Shown here: positions 23,453-32,376 of the stretch, one piece after another
Position numbering within the stretch: the first letter of the stretch is position 1
Layout: every line of letters begins with the position of its first letter
DNA from: Bacillaceae bacterium JMAK1
GTDB taxonomy: Bacteria > Bacillota > Bacilli > Bacillales > Marinococcaceae
Direction: 5' to 3'
Length of the DNA: 64,000 nucleotides
NCBI GenBank assembly: GCA_012970285.1
Contig: JIBW01000002.1
Span: 744,001-808,000, forward strand
Program-made: the position numbers and the translations under genes
The notes under the pieces: generated by a model
Seen by the model: the letters and a program-made list of their open reading frames with translations, nothing else
The model's database searches: none
What the model was told of the DNA's origin: nothing

Positions 23453-25189
23453 TTAATATAACGAATTTTTCGTCAGGCGATTTGCGACGAGTTGGAGGAT
23501 GAGTACGACACCGATAATTAAAATCGCCATCGCAGATGCCGTATACATTTGCCCGCGTAAAATGTTCTGGAATACCATTAAACTCATCGGTGCCCATTCA
23601 GATGGTGCTAGAAGAATCGTTACACTCGTTTCTTTTATTACAGTAACGAATACGAGAATGGACCCTGCGACAATACCTGGGAGCATTAACGGACCGACAA
23701 TCGTCGTTAACGTCAACAACCGTGATGCGCCAAGATTTACGGAAGCTTCTTCAATGTCAGAGCGAATGGCCATCATACTCCCCATTGTCGAGCGAATCAT
23801 GTATGGCATTCTACGGATCGCGTACGCAACAATTAGAAGAAACGCAGTGCCTGTTAATTGTAACGGTGCTGTATTAAACGTCTGAATAAACGCAATACCT
23901 AGGGCAATCCCTGGTACGACTAAAGGGATGGATGCAATAAAATCAAGTTTCGTTGCATTTTGACGTACGACAAAATAACTCACCAATGTTGCGACAATAA
24001 CGCTAATGACAAGCGCCCCACTCGCTAAAATAATGCTGTTCATAATGTTATCTGTAGAGCGAGTGAAGATCGTTGCATAATGATCTAACGTAAATCCTCT
24101 CGGTAACAAATCGCGACCCCACGTCGTTGCGATCGATTGAATAAACACAGAGAAGACGGTAAGCACAGGTAATAGAACGACTAGACTTGTATAGGTAAAG
24201 AGCGGCAACGTAACGGCTTTTTTTGCATTGAGCTTTACTTTTTTAGGCTTACCAGATACCGTTCCATAATCTTTCCCTTTTGTTGCCAACCGTTGTAACC
24301 AAAAGAAGATTGCCGCAACAATGACCATGATGACCGTTAAAATTGATGCGCCAGCCCAGTTAAAGAAGCCGGAGATTTCACGGTACGCTTGCACGACGAT
24401 TAAGTTTAAACCGTCAGGTGCTAAAATGATTGGTGTTCCAAAATCAGAAAAACTGACGGTGAAAATGAGTAGTGCACTCGAAATCATGCCCGGTAAGGCA
24501 AGTGGCAACGTGACAAATACCATCGTAGACCAGCTTTTTGCCCCAAGATTCCGTGAGGCTTCTTCAACAGAAAGGTCGGCAATCTTAAATGCTGCAACCA
24601 TTGGCCAAAGGGCGAATGGAAAGAAGAAAAACACTTGCACGAGAATGATGCCTAACATTGAATACACGTTAAAAATCGCGCCTTCTGTTCCGAGCATTGT
24701 ATTAAAGACGTGTGTCACCCAGCCTGTACGACCGAACATGATAATAAAGCCGGCAGCAGAAATAAATGTCGGTACGATAATGGGCATCGTACAAAGTGCC
24801 GCTAAGGTTTTCTTAAATGGCATCGCTGTTCTTGCAAACGCGTATGCGATCGGTAAACACATTACAATGACGATGACAGATACTAAAATGGAGAGTAACA
24901 AACTATTGTTTAATGCTGATAAATAGACACTACCACTTGAAAAGAGATTTGCGTAATGTTCAAATGAAGCATTTGAAAGTCGCTCTATGTTTGTAGAGAG
25001 AATTTCCGGATTCACAAAGGAACCAAAAAGGTTTACCGGTTCTCCAGTGAAACTGACGATAAACACCGATAATAACGGGATCATCAGAAATAAGGCGAAG
25101 AAACCGATCACTGCATATTTTAAGAGTTTCAAGCTATCCCAATTTCTTAAGCGTTGAAAACGTGTAGGCTTTTTGGGCTTTTCTTTCAT
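23453..25189 (-). CDS. ABC importer permease, two fused units
   Basis: A 578-aa permease made of two BPD-type halves, each with about six membrane segments. The EAA loops are visible as EEASRNLGAKSWSTMVFV in the first half and EEASVNLGASRLLTLTTI in the second. This fused layout is typical of Fe(III)- and phosphonate-type importers (FbpB/PhnV group). Its ATG overlaps the ATPase stop by 4 bp. With the ATPase and lipoprotein it completes an importer. Confidence 0.88.
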   Translation of the reverse strand: MKEKPKKPTRFQRLRNWDSLKLLKYAVIGFFALFLMIPLLSVFIVSFTGEPVNLFGSFVNPEILSTNIERLSNASFEHYANLFSSGSVYLSALNNSLLLSILVSVIVIVMCLPIAYAFARTAMPFKKTLAALCTMPIIVPTFISAAGFIIMFGRTGWVTHVFNTMLGTEGAIFNVYSMLGIILVQVFFFFPFALWPMVAAFKIADLSVEEASRNLGAKSWSTMVFVTLPLALPGMISSALLIFTVSFSDFGTPIILAPDGLNLIVVQAYREISGFFNWAGASILTVIMVIVAAIFFWLQRLATKGKDYGTVSGKPKKVKLNAKKAVTLPLFTYTSLVVLLPVLTVFSVFIQSIATTWGRDLLPRGFTLDHYATIFTRSTDNIMNSIILASGALVISVIVATLVSYFVVRQNATKLDFIASIPLVVPGIALGIAFIQTFNTAPLQLTGTAFLLIVAYAIRRMPYMIRSTMGSMMAIRSDIEEASVNLGASRLLTLTTIVGPLMLPGIVAGSILVFVTVIKETSVTILLAPSEWAPMSLMVFQNILRGQMYTASAMAILIIGVVLILQLVANRLTKNSLY

Positions 25190-26295
25190 AGAAGTAGCAC
25201 CCTTTCTTCAGGAATATGAAGAAAAAGATGATCTCCTTGATCATAGACCGGGATGCCCGGTTCAAATTCTTGTTCAACGACGACATTTGCTGTACCGACG
25301 TTCACATCGTAACGAATGTTCGGACCGAAATACGTACTCATCGTTACTTGCCCTTCAATCACATTCGTACTCTCGTGACGTTCGCGAATAATTTTAATGC
25401 CTTCAGGGCGAATTAACACTTTTGCTTCATTACTCGCTGTTACTCCGTTCGTATGAACAACAAATTGATCGTTGATCTTTACTTGCCGTTCACCTATTAC
25501 CGTCGCATCATAAAGGTTAGATGAACCGACAAAATCAGCAACAAACGGGGTTAACGGTTTTCCGTACAACTCAGTTGGTGTTGCTTGCTGAACAATCTCT
25601 CCATCTTTCATAACCGCTATGCGATCTGCCATACTCATAGCTTCTTCTTGATCGTGTGTAACAAAGATCGTCGTAATGCCGATTTCTTGTTGAATGTTTC
25701 GGATCGTTGTGCGCATTGTGTTACGTAACTTTTTATCTAAGTTTGATAACGGTTCATCCATTAATAGTACTGCTGGTTCCATAACGAGTGCTCGTGCTAA
25801 CGCGACTCGTTGTTGTTGCCCCCCAGACAATTCGCCGACGCCACGTTCAGCTAAGTGATCCAGTTCAACCGTTTGCAAGGCATCCATAACCTTTTGATAA
25901 AGTTCTTTAGGTGGTTTTCCGAGCTTTCGGCTCATTAAGCGCGCAAAACTCTTCACTCGCTTTCCATACGAACCTCGATAAAGGTCTCGAACCGTTAAAC
26001 TGTAAGCCACATTTTCAAACACATTATAATGAGGAAACAACGCATAGCTTTGAAAGACCATCCCGCAATTACGCCGGTTGGCAGCGACATCATTTACCCG
26101 TTGTTCTCCAATATAAATGTCGCCTTCTGTAATGTCCTCAAAACCAGCAATGCAACGCATTGTTGTCGTTTTACCACATCCAGAAGGCCCGAGAAGGGCG
26201 TAAAACTCCCCTTCTCGGATGTTTAAATCCACCCCTTTTAGTGCGGGCACGTCGCTATATTGTTTGACTAATCCTTTCACAGTTACAGAACCCAT
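25186..26295 (-). CDS. ABC importer ATPase
   Basis: A 369-aa ATP-binding subunit. Walker A GPSGCGKTT (about residues 36-44), Q-loop VFQSYALFPH, signature LSGGQQQR, Walker B VLLMDEPLSNLD and the His switch FVTHDQEEA are all intact. A C-terminal TOBE-like part follows. There is an extra basic stretch (YGKRVKSFARLMSRKLGK) between Q-loop and signature. The family (MalK/PotA/FbpC-like) serves importers for polyamines, iron or phosphonates. The partner permease gene overlaps by 4 bp. Confidence 0.9.
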   Translation of the reverse strand: MGSVTVKGLVKQYSDVPALKGVDLNIREGEFYALLGPSGCGKTTTMRCIAGFEDITEGDIYIGEQRVNDVAANRRNCGMVFQSYALFPHYNVFENVAYSLTVRDLYRGSYGKRVKSFARLMSRKLGKPPKELYQKVMDALQTVELDHLAERGVGELSGGQQQRVALARALVMEPAVLLMDEPLSNLDKKLRNTMRTTIRNIQQEIGITTIFVTHDQEEAMSMADRIAVMKDGEIVQQATPTELYGKPLTPFVADFVGSSNLYDATVIGERQVKINDQFVVHTNGVTASNEAKVLIRPEGIKIIRERHESTNVIEGQVTMSTYFGPNIRYDVNVGTANVVVEQEFEPGIPVYDQGDHLFLHIPEERVLLL

Positions 26296-26339
26296 ATTGC
26301 CCTCACACCTTCACTTAAATTAATATCAACAGGTTCCTC

Positions 26340-27359
26340 TTAATACCGTTGTTGCCACTCATTCCTTGCATCATCATAGTTTTCAATGATCCAATCCACA
26401 TCAAGCTCCATTGCGTGATCTTTTAACGCTTCTGCATTTAAAGGCGTTTGTGATTCAACGTCTGGATGAAGCGGAATGTGTCCCCAATCAGCTTTAATTT
26501 GTTGTCCTTTTTCCGATAACAAGAATTCAATAAACTTCTGCCCACCTTCTGGATTCGGTCCGTTTGCAATAAGGGTAGCAGGGTTCACTAACACTGGTGT
26601 GCTCTCAGGCACGTGAAAATCAATCGATTCCCCACGCTCTTTCATTTGATACGCCATAAAGTCAAATCCAATCCCGATTGAAGCTTCCCCAGAAGCAGCG
26701 GCCTGTGTTGGCGCAAGTCCTGAGTCTGGCATTGCACTCATTTGCTGCACGAGTTGGTCAAAGTATTCCCAACCTTCTTCTTCTCCTTTAGCAAGAAGTT
26801 GACTGAGTACGAGTAGAGTGGCTGTTCCTGAAGCAGCTGGGTTAGGCATTTGAATTTCGCCTTCCCATCTCGGATCAAGTAAGTCATCCCACGTTTGTGG
26901 TAACTCATCTTCAGATACGAGTTCAGGGTTGTAAGAGAATCCAAGTGCGAACAACTCGATGCCTGTATACATCCAATCTTCATGTCTCATTTTGATATCG
27001 TTCTCATAAACTTCCCAATCACTTGCAGCTTCTGGTTGAAACGCTTCCAAAATTCCCATTTCAACGGCTGATTCGAATGGCATGAATCCACCACCGCCAT
27101 ACCATACATCCGCTTGAGGGTTGTCTTGCTCTGCAAGCATTTGGTTTACAAGTACATTCGTGCCTGCATACTCGACATTCACAGTACCTCCGTATTCTTC
27201 TTCAAACGCTTCAGCTAGTTCTGCCGACATATCTGGCGTTTCAGGAGAATAAAGCGTAATTGTGCCAACATCATCTTCTGAATCCCCACTTCCACATGCA
27301 CTTAAAAACACAAATGATCCCATACCCACAAACCATAATGAGCGTTTCATTTTTTTCAT
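26340..27359 (-). CDS. Substrate-binding lipoprotein of the ABC importer
   Basis: A solute-binding lipoprotein of 339 aa in the Fe(III)/2-aminoethylphosphonate (AfuA/PhnS-like) group. The lipobox is FLSACG near residue 22. The mature part begins with an acidic stretch and has YSPETPDMSAELAEAFEEE and WYGGGGF near the ligand site. ATG 27359 was chosen, after AAGGGGGAA; a frame extension to 27443 crosses a leader hairpin. It heads the four-gene operon and is 45 bp from the ATPase. Confidence 0.88.
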   Translation of the reverse strand: MKKMKRSLWFVGMGSFVFLSACGSGDSEDDVGTITLYSPETPDMSAELAEAFEEEYGGTVNVEYAGTNVLVNQMLAEQDNPQADVWYGGGGFMPFESAVEMGILEAFQPEAASDWEVYENDIKMRHEDWMYTGIELFALGFSYNPELVSEDELPQTWDDLLDPRWEGEIQMPNPAASGTATLLVLSQLLAKGEEEGWEYFDQLVQQMSAMPDSGLAPTQAAASGEASIGIGFDFMAYQMKERGESIDFHVPESTPVLVNPATLIANGPNPEGGQKFIEFLLSEKGQQIKADWGHIPLHPDVESQTPLNAEALKDHAMELDVDWIIENYDDARNEWQQRY

Positions 27360-27389
27360 GAACCGTTCCCCCTTTTTTCTGATAAAGAA

Positions 27390-27437
27390 AGACGACCAAC
27401 ACAAACAAAGGGTCGAGTTTTGTTTGTCGGGTCGTCT
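27390..27437 (-). promoter_or_regulatory. Leader hairpin before the ABC operon
   Basis: On the minus strand AGACGACC..ACAAACAAA pairs with TTTGTTTGT..GGTCGTCT (17 bp with a small internal bulge) and is followed by TTCTTTATC. It lies 30 bp before the lipoprotein start and looks like an intrinsic terminator in a leader. It may be an antitermination target of GlpP. Confidence 0.6.
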
Positions 27438-27543
27438 CATCATGTCTCTACCCTATTAATTATTCATCGAAGTGTAACTACTAGTAACCTATGACAATCA
27501 TTAAGAGATTATTTACCTTTTTTTCGAGATTTACGACTAGACG

Positions 27544-28380
27544 CTATTGCAACACGTCTTGTAAACGGTCAGGAAAGTCTGTAATGATCCCATCAACGCC
27601 ATACTCAACTAACTCTTCCATACGACTTGGATCATTCACTGTCCACGTAGAGATTTGCATCCCGTGATCTTGAATTCGCGTCACAAGATCTTGATTAACC
27701 ATGAGATGGTTCGGGTTCGTATAATCTGCGTACGTTTGGAAAGCTTTTAACTGCTCATCACTAATTCCATTCGGATTATTGCTCACTAACACCCCGATTG
27801 GAACGTCTGGAAGAATGTTATGAAAACGTTCCATTGAGGCATGATCAAACGATTGAACGATCACCTCTTCATCTGCTGGCTTACGAAGCTGCCGTTTAAT
27901 CAATTCAATTGCGACAAAGCGCTCCATATTGTTATAGTTGGCAGGATCTTTTACTTCAATTAGAATGCCAATCTCACCAAGGTAGCGGTCTAATACTTCT
28001 CCGAGCGTTGGAATTTGCTCTCCCTTATATTCATCGCTAAACCAACTGCCTGCATCGAGCTGGCGCAATTCACGCAATGTAAAATCGTTCACTCTACCTT
28101 CACCATCTGTTGTTCGGTTAACCGTTGCATCGTGAATGACGACAACTTCATTGTTTTTGCTCATATGAACGTCTACTTCAATGTAATCTGCACCGATTTC
28201 GACAGCTTTATCAAAGGCGGCGATTGTGTTTTCTGGTGCGTGTCCTGATGCACCTCGGTGTGCAACGTTCGTAACATCATCCCCGTTTGTCGTAACTTGT
28301 GCGTAACCATGAGTTTGCGGAAGCAACAAAACCCCTAAAACCCCACATGCTAAGATTTTTTTCATCGTCTTCATTTTCAT
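27544..28380 (-). CDS. glpQ: Secreted glycerophosphodiester phosphodiesterase
   Basis: A 278-aa exported enzyme that cleaves glycerophosphodiesters to glycerol-3-phosphate and an alcohol. A Sec signal peptide (KKILACGVLGVLLLPQTHGYA) covers the first 27 residues. Catalytic parts are VAHRGASGHAPENT with the first His, and EVDVHMSKNNEVVVIHD with the metal-binding Glu/Asp and second His. Length is normal. The ATG follows GGGAG. It lies downstream of glpP behind a cre-like site and a terminator-like leader, so it is likely induced by glycerol-3-phosphate and repressed by glucose. Confidence 0.88.
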   Translation of the reverse strand: MKMKTMKKILACGVLGVLLLPQTHGYAQVTTNGDDVTNVAHRGASGHAPENTIAAFDKAVEIGADYIEVDVHMSKNNEVVVIHDATVNRTTDGEGRVNDFTLRELRQLDAGSWFSDEYKGEQIPTLGEVLDRYLGEIGILIEVKDPANYNNMERFVAIELIKRQLRKPADEEVIVQSFDHASMERFHNILPDVPIGVLVSNNPNGISDEQLKAFQTYADYTNPNHLMVNQDLVTRIQDHGMQISTWTVNDPSRMEELVEYGVDGIITDFPDRLQDVLQ

Positions 28381-28444
28381 TTCTCCCTTCTAAATAAATG
28401 AATCGGTACGTTTGTTCCTTTCACCTCCTTACACACGAAAGAAA

Positions 28445-28489
28445 ACACCATAAAAAGCCATAGGGATTGCCTATGCCTCTCTAAGGTGT
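28445..28489 (-). promoter_or_regulatory. Leader terminator-like hairpin before glpQ (candidate GlpP target)
   Basis: On the minus strand GGCATAGG pairs with CCCTATGGC around CAAT, followed by TTTTTA; an outer ACACC/GGTGT pair and TTTTCTTTC enclose it. In B. subtilis GlpP acts on such leader terminators of glp genes. It also lies just after glpP. Confidence 0.65.
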
Positions 28490-28505
28490 CTCCTCATCTC
28501 TACCT

Positions 28506-28521
28506 TTGAAAGCGCTTCTAT
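28506..28521 (-). promoter_or_regulatory. cre-like site before glpQ
   Basis: ATAGAAGCGCTTTCAA on the minus strand fits the cre consensus at 15 of 16 positions. It lies between the glpP stop and the glpQ leader hairpin, a fitting place for CcpA control. Confidence 0.6.
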
Positions 28522-28539
28522 TCAGTTGTATGATAAGGG

Positions 28540-29118
28540 TTATACACCCATTTTCCAAAGCGGTTCTTCTCCAGTTGATACAGCCAACACCCCAGCTTCA
28601 AGAGCTTCGTATACTTCAGCTTCTTGGTCAACAAGGCCACCTGCAATGATTGGGAGTTTGCTTGATGCAAGATATTGCTTAATCACTTTCGGGATAATCC
28701 CCGGTAAGATTTCAATTGCATCCGGATCAGAATCACGAACCATCGCAATACCCTTCTTTACTGCATTTCGATCCAGAACGAACAAACGTTGAATCGTTAA
28801 CAATTTCTGTTTTTTTGCCCATTTTATAAGGTGACTTTTTGTCGTAATAATGCCAGTTGGACGTACCATTTTTGCGACATATTCAATCGCGCTTTTATCA
28901 TTGGCTAACCCTTCGATAAAGTCCAAGTGCACGAATACGTACATATTCGCACGTTTCAGTTGTTCAACATAGTCCGGCAATACGATCAAATCTCCGGTTA
29001 ACAAGAAAGCGACGTTGCAATCACTTTCAATGGCTTTCGTTATTTTTTCTTTATGACTAATTGCGGCAATCACTTGGGAATCAATAAGGTCATTAAAGTA
29101 AAATGTCGTTTTTTTCAT
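28540..29118 (-). CDS. glpP: Glycerol-3-phosphate responsive antiterminator
   Basis: A 192-aa RNA-binding antiterminator of the GlpP family, a TIM-barrel-like protein that binds glycerol-3-phosphate and leader mRNA to prevent termination in glp genes. Matching features are FVHLDFIEGLANDKSAIEYV, GIITTKSHLIKWAKK, and the C-terminal DAIEILPGIIPKVI followed by PIIAGGLV. Length is normal. No glpF, glpK or glpD is in the window; the only nearby targets are the glpQ and ABC importer leaders. Confidence 0.9.
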   Translation of the reverse strand: MKKTTFYFNDLIDSQVIAAISHKEKITKAIESDCNVAFLLTGDLIVLPDYVEQLKRANMYVFVHLDFIEGLANDKSAIEYVAKMVRPTGIITTKSHLIKWAKKQKLLTIQRLFVLDRNAVKKGIAMVRDSDPDAIEILPGIIPKVIKQYLASSKLPIIAGGLVDQEAEVYEALEAGVLAVSTGEEPLWKMGV

Positions 29119-29334
29119 CGTATCCCTCCGAAGGATCGTCCTTCAGTTTATACGTATGATTGCAGACTGCAGTTATGCACGTTGTTCTACAATTCTTAAT
29201 CGTCATTGAAAAAAATAGTTTTATGAAAGGAACCGATCTACACTTTATATTTCTACAAGATCCCTTCATGAAATGGTACAATTAAGAAGGTTTTTACTCG
29301 AAGAATTGATAGAAAAGTGAGGAGTGCATGGTTG

Positions 29335-29790
29335 ATGGAAACGGTGGAATTATGGGAGCAAACGTTACGTGCTGTGAGAACACACGTTAGTAAACCAAGT
29401 TATGAAACATGGTTAAAAGCGACAAACGTTCATACGATTGAAAACAATACGATGTTTATCGAAGCACCAAACGAGTTCGCAAGAGATTGGTTAACGGACC
29501 GATACGAGAATCTCCTATCTTCAATTGTTCAAGACATTACGGGTCATCCTTATCAATTAACATTTGTCGTACAAGACAGCTCAATGAAAGAACCGACCCG
29601 TACACCTCAATCTTCTACGGCTTTAGATCTACAGCTTTATCAACAAGGAGCAGAAGATCTTCTCAAAAAACAAATTCAATTAAAGCTCAATAAGCACTTA
29701 TCTGTTGAGTACATTGCAGATTGTTTAGAAGTGTCATTGGATGACGTCATCCAACTTATCGAACAACATCAGCTTGTGGCTGAGCACTAA
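29335..29790 (+). CDS. Stand-alone DnaA domain I protein
   Basis: A 151-aa protein whose first 75 residues match domain I of the initiator DnaA (ELWEQTLRAV, SKPSYETWLKAT, IEAPNEFARDWLTDRYENL), the part that binds DnaB, SirA and other partners. There is no AAA+ ATPase and no DnaA-box binding helix-turn-helix. After a linker (80-97) a helical segment of about 50 residues follows, of unknown kind. ATG 29335 aligns with the DnaA start and has GAGGAG upstream; a TTG at 29332 is possible. It could tune replication initiation by competing for DnaA partners. Confidence 0.85.
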   Translation: METVELWEQTLRAVRTHVSKPSYETWLKATNVHTIENNTMFIEAPNEFARDWLTDRYENLLSSIVQDITGHPYQLTFVVQDSSMKEPTRTPQSSTALDLQLYQQGAEDLLKKQIQLKLNKHLSVEYIADCLEVSLDDVIQLIEQHQLVAEH

Positions 29791-29826
29791 CACTCACTTT
29801 CTTTGCATCTTTCATTGTCAATTGTC

Positions 29827-29852
29827 AATCATTGATTGATAATGATTTTTTG
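29827..29852 (+). terminator. Terminator after the DnaA domain I gene
   Basis: AATCATT and AATGATT pair around a 7-nt loop and are followed by TTTT. The stem is short and AT-rich. Confidence 0.5.
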
Positions 29853-30011
29853 TATATAACAGTAAAGCGAACAGACGATCTTGTTTTTTCTCAATCTTTA
29901 ACACGCTTGAACCGTTGATAGAATCATGACTTTACAGCATTTTAGCGAGATAAAATGCGAGATTTCGTTGTGAATCTAGTAATTAATGCTTTTCAATTCG
30001 CCAATATTTTA

Positions 30012-30040
30012 TTATAATGATTACATAATAACGATTATAA
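30012..30040 (+). promoter_or_regulatory. Two adjoining PerR-like boxes before katG
   Basis: TTATAATGATTACAT (30012-30026) and TAATAACGATTATAA (30026-30040) match the Per box TTATAATNATTATAA at 12-13 of 15 positions each. They lie 55-80 bp upstream of katG, in its promoter region. This predicts peroxide-inducible expression. Confidence 0.65.
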
Positions 30041-30058
30041 TTTAGTGGTCGTTGATGA

Positions 30059-32320
<2,262 letters not shown>

Positions 32321-32334
32321 TATCGATCTAAATT

Positions 32335-32376
32335 AAAAAAGCTAGGAAAGTCCGTTGGACTCTCCTAGCTTTTTTC
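32335..32376. terminator. Bidirectional terminator between katG and the M14 gene
   Basis: AAAAAAGCTAGGA pairs with TCCTAGCTTTTTT, with an inner AGTCC/GGACT stem. It serves the two convergent genes. Confidence 0.9.

Noticed and set aside
29937-29958. 8-bp hairpin GCATTTTA/TAAAATGC between the DnaA-like gene and katG
   Set aside because: AT-rich and without T run; likely chance.
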